Source: Schizochytrium sp. CCTCC M209059 | Lineage: Eukaryota; Sar; Bigyra; Thraustochytrida; Thraustochytriidae | Length of the DNA: 64,000 nucleotides | Reading direction: 5' to 3' | Assembly (NCBI GenBank): GCA_000818945.1 | Contig: KN805445.1 | Span: forward strand, 81,852-145,851 | Shown here: piece after piece, positions 36,124-49,000 of the stretch | How positions within the stretch are numbered: the first letter of the stretch is position 1 | How the letters are laid out: each line of letters starts with the position of its first letter | Notes under the pieces: generated by a model | Told to the model about the DNA's origin: nothing | Database searches by the model: none | What the model saw: the letters and a program-made list of their open reading frames with translations, nothing else | Made by a program: the position numbers and the translations under genes

Positions 36124-38751
36124 CTAGCTCGGCGTGGTTGCACGCGCTCCAACTATGCCAATGTGGTCCATCAGCACATCTACGAGCGCTGGCTCAGCAT
36201 GCTGTACGCTAAGTATTGTGTGCTCCAACCAGCTGCGTCGCTCCTTGACATTTTGCGGGTCGGTCGAGCTGCCCCCGGAAAACCAGCCGTTCCCACGCGG
36301 TAAGGGTAGTGGATCAGCAGGGAGAAGTCCACCTGCATGATGTTCGCACACCCATTTGAAAATCTGCTCGAATTGACGAAAGCGAGTTTGCACCATGCGC
36401 CAACCGCCGTGATTATTCTCGACCTGAATCACGTACGTCATGTGCGACTCGCCATGGCAAACCATTGTACCCACGCCAATGCGGCGCTTTCGCCTCTCGT
36501 CGGCGCGAAGACGGAGCCGACTGGAAGGTCTGTCTTCTCTATTGGCGCGCGGCTCGCGAGGCAGCGTGAGTGGCGGAGGACGACGCCGTTCCATCACCGG
36601 AGTCACTGCAGAAATTTCGTCGACCGTTTGCAAAGGCTCAATCGTTGCTGTGTCGCGCAAGAGTCGCGTATCCGAGGCATCCGACGCCCCGGTGTCGATA
36701 ATAAGTGGTTTGCTCTCGCGCCACAATGATGGCATTGCATCATGGCCGCGGCGACGACTTACAAAAGTTCGCCGACGTGAGAGCCCACCCGTGAAGATTT
36801 CACACTTGCCAATCGTCGCCCGTCTCGTCTGCTCGTAACCGAGTTCCGTGGTCAATTGGTGCACAGCAAAGTCCACGGCCAAAGTGTACTTTGCGTCATT
36901 GTGACCCCCTCCGCGCGTGTGACTGAGCGTCATGGTAGTCTCGTCGCCGAATCTGCCTTTTAGACCATTAATTCCGACACTAAAGAGTCCGCTGTTGCGT
37001 CCAGAGGGACGTCCGCGGGTTCGACGGCGTTCTGCGCGCTGTCGCTGCAATTCACACTCCTCCAACAAAGCCTCTACTTCGGCTTGAAGCTGCTGTCTAC
37101 GCTCACGCTCCTCCTCGTACATTGCGCGAACCTCTTCATACTCTGATTCGTCGGGCGGAGGCAATGACTCGTCTTCCTCATGATACACATCTATTGCGCC
37201 GCAGTCTGGGGCTTGTGACGCAGACGCAAAGTACTCTGTCACATATGACTCGTTACAGTCCACCGCGCTTCCCAGAGGACGAAACTCGTGGTCATCGTCC
37301 TGGTTTAGACCCTGATCATGTCCCAGTGCCTCCTGCTCGCGTTTGAAGCGCCGCATCTGCTCTACTTGCTGCGCAGCCGTCATATCCTCGGCAATGTCTC
37401 CTCGTGATCCGCGCACGAAGGAAGGCCTTTCTTTTCCGTCAAAGTGCGCGCTTGCCAAGAGCGTCATCTTTTGCCCGACAAGAGCCGCAGTTTTTGCCAA
37501 AACGCGCACGTCATCCGGCTCTTCATTGGCAGGAAGACGCGCCCCACGTTCAAGCATATGTTGCGAGTCGTACTCGTCGTCTAGAGAAGTTCGTGGGGAC
37601 ATCGACTCTAGATATCTCTTGCGAAGTTCATCGCGGACTTCCTGGCTCGGCGAGTGTCGCAAGACGGAGCTAGGGTCATCTTCGTATTCTTCGCTCGAGT
37701 TGAAAAAGCTCTCGTCGAATGTTCCTACGTCAGATCCAGCATGCTCAAATTCACTCGCAGCTGAAGCTGTGCCTGCGCGCAGCGAGTCGCGCTCGGAGAC
37801 GAGAGCACGTAGCTTTTCGATCTCTCGCTCGAGCGCGCGACGTCTTCGCTTCTCTTCATGTGCAGCCTGCTTCTGTTTGTGCAACGAGTGTTCAAGTTCC
37901 TGGGCCTGCTCCTCGAGCTGCTCCAGGTGCGCCTGTTGATGTGTGGCACGCCTCCTCAGCCGAGAGATATCTTCCTGTTTCCCGAGAAGATCAGTGTTCA
38001 TCTTTTGCTCTCGGTCGAGGAGATCCGAGAGAATGCGCGCACGCCTCGATTCTTTTTCCAAGAGGTCAAGCAGTGCGCGACCGTATTCGCCTGCCATGCG
38101 CAGATCGTTTCCGTCGGCTTCGTCTGTCGAACTTTCGTCCGAACTCATCGAGGTGTCTCCCGTCTCTCCGCTTTCATCATCGTCATCATCGTTTTCTTCG
38201 ATTGCATCGTTTTCTGTGTCATTCTCTTCGTCTTCGCCCTCATCATCCGTATCAGAAGCGGAAAAGTCTCTGTGTTGCAATGAAGAAGCGCTTTTGGCAT
38301 ACGAATGTTGTTGCCAAAGCTGATTCCGCTTGGCATGAATCGTTCCGCTGTTGTCACCGGTAGCAGCAGTAGCAGCAGCAGTAGCAGCAGCAGCAGTAGC
38401 AGCAGCAGCAGCAGCGCGCTTTGCAGCAGCTTGCTCATTGTGGTATCTCGCGGTTGAGCTTGCGCCAAAGATCGTCTGCATCCATTGTCTGGAATGTTCG
38501 CGAGGACCCGACATTCCCGCTGAAGTCATCGCGCCGCCCTTGAGACCCCCGTAGGCTCCAGACGCGTTGAGTCGGAGCTCTGCGAGCGAGAGTCTCGTCG
38601 TGGTTTGCGCCCCGTGACTTGCTTTACCATACGCGGCGTGGCGATCTTCGTCATCGCTCAGCGTCTCATTTTCGGAAGGCAGTTTGGGAAGGACGCTCGT
38701 GTGCTGATTGTTGCCCGGGATCTTCTTGCCAACGGCGGCGCCGCCGCGCAT
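36124..38751 (-). CDS. PX-domain coiled-coil protein
   Basis: An 875-residue cytosolic protein. Order: disordered N-terminus with an Ala run (~110-135), an acidic stretch (DTDDEGEDEENDTENDAIEE, ~165-205), a coiled coil (~220-345, with Leu/Glu/Arg heptads), a long disordered middle, and a C-terminal PX domain (~760-870). PX evidence: MTYVIQVENNHGGWRMVQTRFRQFEQIFKWV (strands and the first basic phosphoinositide-contacting Arg), the proline loop LPADPLPLPRGNGWF, and VKERRSWLEHTILSVQH (the conserved second helix). PX domains bind PI3P on endosomes, so an endosomal sorting or tethering role is likely, with dimerisation through the coil. ATG 38751 is the first in frame; only TTG codons lie upstream. 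Divergent from CFAP65 across the GAAA array. Confidence 0.85.
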   Translation of the reverse strand: MRGGAAVGKKIPGNNQHTSVLPKLPSENETLSDDEDRHAAYGKASHGAQTTTRLSLAELRLNASGAYGGLKGGAMTSAGMSGPREHSRQWMQTIFGASSTARYHNEQAAAKRAAAAAATAAAATAAATAATGDNSGTIHAKRNQLWQQHSYAKSASSLQHRDFSASDTDDEGEDEENDTENDAIEENDDDDDESGETGDTSMSSDESSTDEADGNDLRMAGEYGRALLDLLEKESRRARILSDLLDREQKMNTDLLGKQEDISRLRRRATHQQAHLEQLEEQAQELEHSLHKQKQAAHEEKRRRRALEREIEKLRALVSERDSLRAGTASAASEFEHAGSDVGTFDESFFNSSEEYEDDPSSVLRHSPSQEVRDELRKRYLESMSPRTSLDDEYDSQHMLERGARLPANEEPDDVRVLAKTAALVGQKMTLLASAHFDGKERPSFVRGSRGDIAEDMTAAQQVEQMRRFKREQEALGHDQGLNQDDDHEFRPLGSAVDCNESYVTEYFASASQAPDCGAIDVYHEEDESLPPPDESEYEEVRAMYEEERERRQQLQAEVEALLEECELQRQRAERRRTRGRPSGRNSGLFSVGINGLKGRFGDETTMTLSHTRGGGHNDAKYTLAVDFAVHQLTTELGYEQTRRATIGKCEIFTGGLSRRRTFVSRRRGHDAMPSLWRESKPLIIDTGASDASDTRLLRDTATIEPLQTVDEISAVTPVMERRRPPPLTLPREPRANREDRPSSRLRLRADERRKRRIGVGTMVCHGESHMTYVIQVENNHGGWRMVQTRFRQFEQIFKWVCEHHAGGLLPADPLPLPRGNGWFSGGSSTDPQNVKERRSWLEHTILSVQHAEPALVDVLMDHIGIVGARATTPS

Positions 38752-40604
<1,853 letters not shown>

Positions 40605-43600
40605 ATGACGAGTCAAAAGGCAAGAGTTCCGCCAGAGGTGTTTGATCGCGAGGAGCGCGTGCGCAGATTTGGGGTAGACTGCGGCGATGAACTCCTCTGG
40701 GAAGACGGCACTTGGACGCCAGGAGGTGAATTTGTCAAGACTCTTGTCCTAAAAAACGTTGGAAACGAAACAATTAAAATCAAGTATAGGCCACCAGAGA
40801 CCTCCTTCTTCAGCATGGACTTTCCCGAAGTAATTGCGCTCAGTCCAGGCATGTCATTCCCTGTCCAAGTCATCTTCCGACCCGTTCGCATTGAGCCGTA
40901 CGATGACTACATTGAGTTTGTCATTCGCAACAAGAAACTCAAATGGACCTTTTACATTCCCGTCAAAGCAAGACTTTCCAATGTCTCCGTCAGCGTTCCT
41001 GAAATGCTTGACTTTGGCTTCTGCCCCATCAGTGAAACCTCTGTTCGCTCTTTTGAAGTCCGAAATACCGGCCAGGTTACGGTCGAGTACGAATGGGAAA
41101 TGCAGCCCCCCTTTCAGATCGAACCATCCAAAGGAACCATTGAGGACGTCCAAACATTCGAAACTACTTACGCTCCAATCGATGCCAGTGTGGTTGTCAG
41201 TAAAGCTTTGCTACACGTCAGCGGACTGGAAACGAGCCCCGTGGTATTCAAATTAAGCGGAATCGGAAAGTACCCGCATGTTTCGCTCTCAGAAACACGC
41301 GTTGATTTTGGCGAGGTGCTTCCAGGAGCATCCACCGACAAAGAAATCATGCTGCGCAACCAGTCTTTTGTCCCGGCCAAATTCTCCATCAGACGCGTCG
41401 AGAACGATCTGCCCCCAGTCTTTGACGTGCGCCCCGGAACAGGAGTTGTCGAGCCAGGTCAAATGACTCCGCTTCGCGTCCGCTACCAGCCAACTGCGCT
41501 TGGACAGTTCTCCTGCGATTCCTATCTCATCGAGACCCCGGGAGGCAACGTCGCGCAACTCGATCTCGTTGGCCTCTGCGTGGGACCTGAGGTCAGCGCG
41601 GGCGACACCCGTGTTGTTCAGTTCGGCGAATGTGTCATGAATGCCGGGCCCTCTTCAGCGCCAACGCGTGCTCTGCATCTTCGCAACAATGCAGAGAAAC
41701 CAGTTCGCTACCACTTTTTTGCAGACCCTCACAGTGAGTTTGAATTTGTCGATCCAGCCATTGGAGAGATTCCTGCCAAACTGGAAAAGGCCATCACCGT
41801 GCGCTTTCGCGCTTCGCGCCCGGGCAATTACTACCGAAGGCTTTTTTGTGTTCTTCAGGATCAGCTCCCGCTGTACTTTGACCTGCTCGGTACGTGCTAC
41901 GACGACAGCATTGAAGGGCGCTCCAATCGCCCGCAGCCTCTCCTCGCTCGTCACATTGTGGCGCATCGTGAGCGCGAACTTCTCGGCCTCGAAAGAGAGA
42001 CGCCTGAGCATCTGCTCGAGGTGGAGCACGACCGCGCACTTCGTGGCGAGACGGAACGAGCTCCGCATGCGAGCGTCTTTCCTGAAGACGACGTCTCGGT
42101 CGCATGCAGCGGGGGCATCAGCAAAGGCCAGCTCGAGATTTGCGAGCAGCTCTTCAAGCGACCAACGCAGGCATCGAATGTAGTCGTTCTTGACGCAGAC
42201 GAGCTCGACTTCGGAGGGAGCTCTTCCCTGTGCGCCAACGCCGACAAAAGAGTCCTCAGAGTTACAAACTATCATCACGCCAAAATTACCTGTGGGTGGA
42301 CTGTGAATTGGCCAAGTCAAACGCAGGGGGCAGACGAAAATGGCAGCAAAGCTGCCGCGCAAGCTCCATTTGCTATCTTTCCCGACACCCAAGACATCAG
42401 TCCTGGCCGCACTGTCGAATTCCGAGTACACTTTCGACCCCACGTCGACAACGCGTACTTTTTCGCCACCGCCAGCGCCTACGCGCATCTCAAATCAAAT
42501 CGGACCTTTCGCCTTGTCAAGGACAAGGCCTTTATCCCGCCCTGGTTCCTCAGCGTACGACTTCTTGGCCACACTTTTCAGCCCGGCGTCGAGCACTTCC
42601 TACCAAAGGTTCGTTTTATCGCTCCAGAACGCACCGATCTCGGAAGCGATACGGGATCACAGCTTTCCTCCTCCAAGCATGCTTTCGATACGACGGAAGC
42701 GAAAGGCGAGTACTGGCATCCCATTCAATTTCCCGTGTGCCATCTAGGCGAGTCTGCGCTGCAAACCATCGTGATCGAAAACAACGGCGATACTCCCGTC
42801 CGATTTGATTTTTCCAACGACCCCAGCGAGTGCTTCGCCGTGATGCCTCGTAGCGGGCAGATCGAGCGTGGCGCTTTCCAAATCGTGGCTCTGAAGTGCA
42901 CTCCTGCAAGTGTCGGGGAGCGCAAGTTCCAACTCAAATGCAGATTGAATGGCGCCGCAAGCAACACGCACACTCTCGCTCTCTCAAGCTTTTGCGCAGT
43001 TCCCACGATTCAAGTTGCCGAAGCGCAGGACATTTTAGGCACAGACGGAGCATCTCTTGAAACACTTTTCATCAAGCCGACGTGCCTTGGCTTGCGTTCG
43101 CAGCGGCAAGTTTCCGTGCGGAACCGCTCGCGCGTCCCACTAGAGTTCGAGTGGCGCGTTCCAAAGCGATTCCGGTCCGTCTTGAGCATTGAGCCCTCGC
43201 GCGGTCTGCTCCGCGGCAACGAGCGCACCTTGGTGACCTGGGACTTTGCGCCCAGAGCACTTCGAGCTTATGAAATGGATTGCGTCCTCTTCTCGCGCAG
43301 CATTTGGCCGCGCCCGGGCATCGCTACGGAGTCGCGGTCCATCCTCTCGATTCATGGGTCAGGGTCCACTTCATGCGTTGCATTTACCGAGATGCAGGTC
43401 GACCTGGGCACCGTGCTTGCTCAAGCGTCCTCAATTCGCGACATTGGTATCACGAACCACGCAGATTGCGAGGTCGCCGTGAAGCTCGACATTCTCGGCG
43501 ATCGCGCCGACTACCTCACAGTGTCACCAAATTCGCTCACCGTCCCAGCTCGCGCCACGCTCCCCGTGCGTCTCTCTTTTACGCCGCAAAAGTGCGGAAA

Positions 43601-45929
43601 TTTCGACTTCAAGGTCGTTTGTACTTGCCTCGACCAGGGCAAGGATTCGGGTAGTGGGGCAACATGTGCAGCTTCGGGTGCAGCTGCAGACCCAAGCGTT
43701 GTTTTCGAGGATGCTCGTGCAACAGCAAGTCCCGCCGCACTCTGGAAACAGCTTGATTTAGGCCGTCTCAATACAATTCTTTCATCGCCCGTGACAGATG
43801 AAGAAGTCGAGTTTGCGCAGTGCGCAACGGTTCCTGGGATGGGCCGGTCGCGGAAAGACGAACTTCGCGAACAGCTCGACACTGTGTGCTTTCGCTTCAC
43901 GCCGGCCCCGCACATGTCTCCGACGGAGCACATTCATTTGCAACTCCGAAACTACGGAAAGCTACCTGCAGAATTTTCTGTGCAATTTCCCAACGATGCG
44001 GACATTGACATTGAACCATGGGCCGATTCGCGCGACCCCTGCGAGGCCGAAATGAGACAGGCGTTTCTCCTCGACCAGCGCGTCTTTGAAATTGTTCCAC
44101 GATCCGCGCTGCTTGGACCAGGCGAGGCTGTCACCGTTCGCGTTTCGTACAGGCATCATGTTGCAGAGTATGAGGGCTTGCACAGACTTGAAGTCCTCTT
44201 TGGACTCACCCATGGCAAACAGGTTCGCGTGAAGCTTGAGGGCCAGACGTTGTCTGGAGCTACACCCTTTGCGTTCCCCGTCGCACGGCACTGCAAGCTC
44301 TCCCGGACGCCGATCGGCCTTCGTGATCCTCTTGTTCAATTTGTCGAGATTCGCAATATGGGCGCCGTTGACGCACGGTACACAGTGGATGCGGCGCCTC
44401 TTCAGCAGCTTTTGCAGGCGAACTATGGGTTCCCCGTTCTCCAGTGTCTGACGCCAACAGGAACCATCAGCGGTGCAGGAGGCACGGCTCGATTAGAGTT
44501 CATTTTTGCGCCCCTTGAAGACAAAGTTTACAGGTGCAAGCTTCCCATCACGGTCGAGTCAGCCTTGCCGCAGGATGCCGACGAAGCCAGCATTATCGAA
44601 ATTGAGCTCGAGGCGCGTGGTTTTCATCCCGACCACCCCGAAACGGAATGCGCGATTGAGCCCAAGGGAGCGAGCTCTCCCGAGCAGCAAGCGTTGGCGC
44701 TGCCCGGCCAACTGGCATCGACCTCGCTCGATATGCTTGATTTTGGGGCTCTTTCTGTTTCCACGCAGACGACCCGGGTTGTCTTTCTCCGCAACCATAC
44801 GGCCAATAACATCTTCTTCATCTGGGACGAATTGCATCCACTTGTAACAAGCGGGGTTGCTAGTATGGTCCCGCACCGAGGCGAAATTGCGCCCGGAGAG
44901 TTTTGCATTTGCAAGCTGACTGTGAGTGCCTCTGATGAAGCCAAGGCTTCCGTGCTTGACACGGACTTTGCTTGCCTAATTACGTCTTCGCGCGATGTTC
45001 CCAGCCGAGAAAGTGGAGCCGTGACGAGACTTGGCACGAGCGATCCTTTGGGTACCTCCTTCCGCTCCGAGTCCCGAGCTTCCTCTGTGCGGCGCGACAC
45101 ACGCAAGAAGAGACAGCCCGTTGATCACGAGAGCGTCATTGGTCGCTCCACCGCCGCTCGCGACCTGCGAATGAAAGCCCTGGGCAGGGCCCCACCGTCT
45201 GATCATGCCCTTATCCTTGACGATGATCTCGACGGGCTTCCAGCCGACTCTTCACTGGCGGATGTGCGCAAAGGAACGGCGATGCAATCGCCGCGTTCCC
45301 CTGGTGGGCCGATGAGCTCCCAGCGCATCTATGTACGGATCCGTGGAAAGATTTACAGCGCAAGAGATGCTACGACACTGGGCATCTCGAGTCATCTTTA
45401 CATGCCGCCATTGCCGTCAAATTTGGCCCCGCAGTCGATGCTCGGCGGTGAGGAAACGAGCCGGCCATCCACACGGCAATCCTCGTATTCGCTCTCCTCG
45501 TCGAGCTCATCGTCGAGCTGCGGGCGCTCGCGAGGCACATTGTCCTCGGAGGCGGCCCGAGCGCAGCTGCCTCTTTCACCAGAGATGGCGCAGGCTAATC
45601 TGCGCTCCGCAGCATTTCACCCAAGTGTGCAAGCTGCGATCGAAGCGCAGCATGAAGCATGCCCCCCTCGATTCGTTGACATGCTTGCTGCCGAGGGGCT
45701 GCGTGCCAAAGACACCCCCGTGCATGCATTGGGAACACAGCAAGATGCTCTTGAGCGTCGGCGCATTGATGCCTTGCTCAAGCCCGAGTGCCAGGAGCTG
45801 ACGCATGTTGTTTTGGAAAGCACTCTGCTCAACCTCATCGAGGAAGCTTCGCGAGGTGAGATTTCGCTCATTGCGCACAAGACAATGTTGTTTCGCGAGG
45901 AGAGCTCGGAAGCCACATCGCCTCAGTAA
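40605..45929 (+). CDS. CFAP65: Cilia- and flagella-associated protein 65 (CFAP65/CCDC108)
   Basis: A 1774-residue axonemal protein built of many MSP/ASH-type immunoglobulin-like domains, a component of the central-pair apparatus in motile flagella. Family-specific evidence from end to end: FGVDCGDELLWEDGTWTPGGEFVKTLVLKNVG near the start, then KIKYRPPETSFF; repeated strands such as LDFGFCPISETSVRSFEVRNTGQ; FDLLGTCYDDS (~430); IKPTCLGLRSQRQVSVRNRS with LEFEWRVPKRFRSVLSIEPSRGLL; and the closing helix LLNLIEEASRGEIS, which matches the C-terminus of animal CFAP65. Length is near the human protein (about 1925). A Ser-rich segment (~1640-1660) precedes the end. ATG 40605 is immediately before the conserved domain. 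Single exon. Tail-to-tail with IFT121, 159 bp apart. Confidence 0.93.
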   Translation: MTSQKARVPPEVFDREERVRRFGVDCGDELLWEDGTWTPGGEFVKTLVLKNVGNETIKIKYRPPETSFFSMDFPEVIALSPGMSFPVQVIFRPVRIEPYDDYIEFVIRNKKLKWTFYIPVKARLSNVSVSVPEMLDFGFCPISETSVRSFEVRNTGQVTVEYEWEMQPPFQIEPSKGTIEDVQTFETTYAPIDASVVVSKALLHVSGLETSPVVFKLSGIGKYPHVSLSETRVDFGEVLPGASTDKEIMLRNQSFVPAKFSIRRVENDLPPVFDVRPGTGVVEPGQMTPLRVRYQPTALGQFSCDSYLIETPGGNVAQLDLVGLCVGPEVSAGDTRVVQFGECVMNAGPSSAPTRALHLRNNAEKPVRYHFFADPHSEFEFVDPAIGEIPAKLEKAITVRFRASRPGNYYRRLFCVLQDQLPLYFDLLGTCYDDSIEGRSNRPQPLLARHIVAHRERELLGLERETPEHLLEVEHDRALRGETERAPHASVFPEDDVSVACSGGISKGQLEICEQLFKRPTQASNVVVLDADELDFGGSSSLCANADKRVLRVTNYHHAKITCGWTVNWPSQTQGADENGSKAAAQAPFAIFPDTQDISPGRTVEFRVHFRPHVDNAYFFATASAYAHLKSNRTFRLVKDKAFIPPWFLSVRLLGHTFQPGVEHFLPKVRFIAPERTDLGSDTGSQLSSSKHAFDTTEAKGEYWHPIQFPVCHLGESALQTIVIENNGDTPVRFDFSNDPSECFAVMPRSGQIERGAFQIVALKCTPASVGERKFQLKCRLNGAASNTHTLALSSFCAVPTIQVAEAQDILGTDGASLETLFIKPTCLGLRSQRQVSVRNRSRVPLEFEWRVPKRFRSVLSIEPSRGLLRGNERTLVTWDFAPRALRAYEMDCVLFSRSIWPRPGIATESRSILSIHGSGSTSCVAFTEMQVDLGTVLAQASSIRDIGITNHADCEVAVKLDILGDRADYLTVSPNSLTVPARATLPVRLSFTPQKCGNFDFKVVCTCLDQGKDSGSGATCAASGAAADPSVVFEDARATASPAALWKQLDLGRLNTILSSPVTDEEVEFAQCATVPGMGRSRKDELREQLDTVCFRFTPAPHMSPTEHIHLQLRNYGKLPAEFSVQFPNDADIDIEPWADSRDPCEAEMRQAFLLDQRVFEIVPRSALLGPGEAVTVRVSYRHHVAEYEGLHRLEVLFGLTHGKQVRVKLEGQTLSGATPFAFPVARHCKLSRTPIGLRDPLVQFVEIRNMGAVDARYTVDAAPLQQLLQANYGFPVLQCLTPTGTISGAGGTARLEFIFAPLEDKVYRCKLPITVESALPQDADEASIIEIELEARGFHPDHPETECAIEPKGASSPEQQALALPGQLASTSLDMLDFGALSVSTQTTRVVFLRNHTANNIFFIWDELHPLVTSGVASMVPHRGEIAPGEFCICKLTVSASDEAKASVLDTDFACLITSSRDVPSRESGAVTRLGTSDPLGTSFRSESRASSVRRDTRKKRQPVDHESVIGRSTAARDLRMKALGRAPPSDHALILDDDLDGLPADSSLADVRKGTAMQSPRSPGGPMSSQRIYVRIRGKIYSARDATTLGISSHLYMPPLPSNLAPQSMLGGEETSRPSTRQSSYSLSSSSSSSSCGRSRGTLSSEAARAQLPLSPEMAQANLRSAAFHPSVQAAIEAQHEACPPRFVDMLAAEGLRAKDTPVHALGTQQDALERRRIDALLKPECQELTHVVLESTLLNLIEEASRGEISLIAHKTMLFREESSEATSPQ

Positions 45930-46088
45930 ATGAAAAACAAAAGCCTCTGAGCTGTCCGTATTATATACGATAACGTGATAAAAAGCAAACGTAAAAATCT
46001 ATAAAGTTCGTTGTTGCGCATTTGTGTCGCGTGAGGTGATGCGTGACCTCGTCTTGATACTTGAAGCGAGAAGAAGGAGCGAAAAGAC

Positions 46089-49000
46089 TTAAACAAGCAT
46101 CATATGACACAGTGGGCAATGGCTGCACCCACGCAAGTAGCGCTCGAGCATTTTGCGACTGCAGCGACGGCACTTGTAGACCTGTCCAGCGCTTGCAGCT
46201 TCGTCAATCGTCTTTCCAGTCATCATGCAAATCGGGCTCTTGTTTGCATGACCACTGGCAATCTCCTCGACCTGTTCCGCAATGTCGGAGGGGTCGACGG
46301 GGCGGTTGGCTGTAAAGATTTTCAGGGCCAGGGCAGAAAAGGCGTCGCGATCCAACTGCGAGCAAGTCGTGCTCTTGAGGGATTCGAGGTCAATGAACGC
46401 CTTGGAGCATTGTCCCCAGGCACCATTGTGATAGGCTGTTAGCGCAATGAGGGAGTGGACATCGCGCGCATCGAGAACGTCATCGTAAGAACGCAACTGC
46501 AGCGCGGTGATGAGGGCATCCTTCAGTCTTCCGTTGTAAAGCTGCCGCTGTGCAAGCATAAACAGATGGTACCCTTCTGCGCCCTTCCAGGCGTTATCGA
46601 GGGACCTATTCTCACCTGTGGCGGCATCGTGCTGTACAAGGCTCTCGAGCGTAGCAGCAGTCGTTTGCGCAGCTGTCATATTCATTGTCGCGCGTGTCTT
46701 CGCACCCTTGCGCTTTGTTCCAAGCTCAAAGTCTGCATCTGGGTCTTCATTCGCCGTGTCTTGCTGCGTGAGCCCCATGGTACGGAGCTGAGTGTCGAGC
46801 ACACGCGTGCGCAACTCTTCCATCTCCATGGCAGCCAAGACGTGGAGCTTTTTCGCATCGAGAGGGTTGACCTTGGTGCGACCGGCCTCTTGCGCGAGGC
46901 TCGCCAAAAGACTCGCGGCCTGCGTGCTCTTGTGCGCGCGGCGATAGAGCTCAATGGCTTGAAGTTTCTCACCCTTTTCGAGGAGGTGAGAGGCATACTT
47001 GGCGAGAAGGCCCTCAATCTGGGGGAACTCGTGCTCTTGTGCGAGCTCGACGGCTTGGTCCCATTGATTCAAGAGCACGCAGCAATCAATTGCTGCCTTG
47101 ACGTCTCCTGCCTTTAGGTAAGCAGTGCAAGCCGCCTGCGACATGCCAACGGCCTGGAATTTTTGCGCAATGTCAACAAGGACGGGCGAGTTCTCGGGAA
47201 TGACGCGGACAAGCTTTTCCAGGGAGGCATACTCCTCGAGAAGGTAATAGCATTCCACAAGGGGTTCGGGGTCCTTCGCCGAGGCGTAGTACTGGACAGC
47301 CTTGCTCCATTTTTGCCGCGAAGCGTAGTAGTCGCCAATCTCCCGCCAAGCGCGGCGCATGAGGTCGTCGTCGCCGCCGCCGCCCATTTGCACAAGCTGC
47401 ACGACTCGGAACCAGTCACCCAGCATCATGCGGAGGTCGACAGCCAAATCTTTGCGATCAATGTCGCGGTAGAGCGCCTCTGCTTCGTCAAAACGCTCGA
47501 AGTAGGCCGCGACCTGAGCGCGCTGCTTCACTTTGTCATTGAGAAGCTTGAGCGTTTTTACGAGCTGGATGCCTGGGTAATCAGCGCACTTGACAAAGGC
47601 CTTTTCGGCAATGGGGAATTCCAGTCGCTCTAGAGAAGTTTCTGCGAGGAGACGCCAGAGTTTGGGGTGCGAATGGCTCTCAATGTAGGTCGCTACGTCC
47701 TGGATGCTTTCGGTGCGAAGCATCTCGCGCGCATCTCTCAGAGATTTGGTGGGAAAGTCGACCAAGAGCTCGTTGGCTGGCGCGTGAGGATGAGCCATAA
47801 TTTCGTCGAGCATGACGGCCTTGATCTGTAGGTCGGCGTGGCCGCACAAGTATCCCGAACTGAGCACGGGTTCTTCTGGTTCGAGACCGCGAAAGACATA
47901 GAGTCTCGTCTTTTCCATCACGGCCATTTGGTCGGGGTTATCGTCTGCCCACATCATGTCCCAGGTGTCTTTGCGCTCAAAGTCAAGCTGTTTGCCACCG
48001 CTTTTATTCAGCTCGACGAGCGAAAGGACGCCGTTGATGTCAATGATCGAGATCTTTGAGTTGTCGCAATTAAGAGCAATTTGCTGCGGTCGGCATTTGA
48101 CCACCATTTTGCTTTCAAGGGTGAGATGCGGCAGCGTGTACTTGCAGATACTACCCGAGGCGCGGCCTACAACGAGGCAGCGATCGTTGGCTGCAATGCA
48201 AGCAATTGGGTCTGATGTGCCGCGGCTGAGCAGATCAAGCAAGGTTTTGCGCGTCTCGGCGGCCTTCTTTCCGCTTGGCTTGTCGCTATCCGACAAGACC
48301 GCAAGTCCTGTCACACACGTGCGTGTGGGATCGATGTCAATATGAATGACGCGTTCACGGCCGGCTTTGGCTGCGCGGCCAGTGCTCTGCGTGGTGTGGG
48401 TCACGTCCAAGAGTGACTCCTGTAGAGACTGGTTGCTCGCACTGTTGTTTCCTCCGCCATTATTTTTGCTCGAGTTGCTCGTAGCGCTCCCTAAGCTACC
48501 CCCCATTGCAAGTCGGGCGGCTCCCGCAGATTGGTATTGCCAGACATAGACTGCCTTTTCACTAGCGACGACGACAAATTGGGACGTCATGGCCACAAAT
48601 GTCGGCTCGATGCTAATGAGCTTTGAGTCTACTGCAGACCCGATGGAATTGCAGAGGATAAGACCATACTGCAAAATCGGAGGCGCACCTGGCTTGGAGG
48701 CCGCGACGGCCTCGGAACCTCGAGTGGTGAGCAAGGCATGCTCGCCTGCGCCGCGTACGCCAATGAGGCGTTTGACATACTTGACGTGTCTCTCCTCTGC
48801 GTGCGTGTCCCAAAACACGACAGAGTGATCCTTGCGGTCCGGACGGTTGAATGAGTAGCAGAGCGTATTGGCAAAGTGAGACCAGCGATAGTCTGGGCGA
48901 ATGTTTGCAAAGTAGATGAAAGAGTCGACCGCCAAGGCAATTCTTAGCCCTGCACCTTCCCAGGTGAGTGCCGAGATGCGCGCTCCAGGTACCTTGAGCG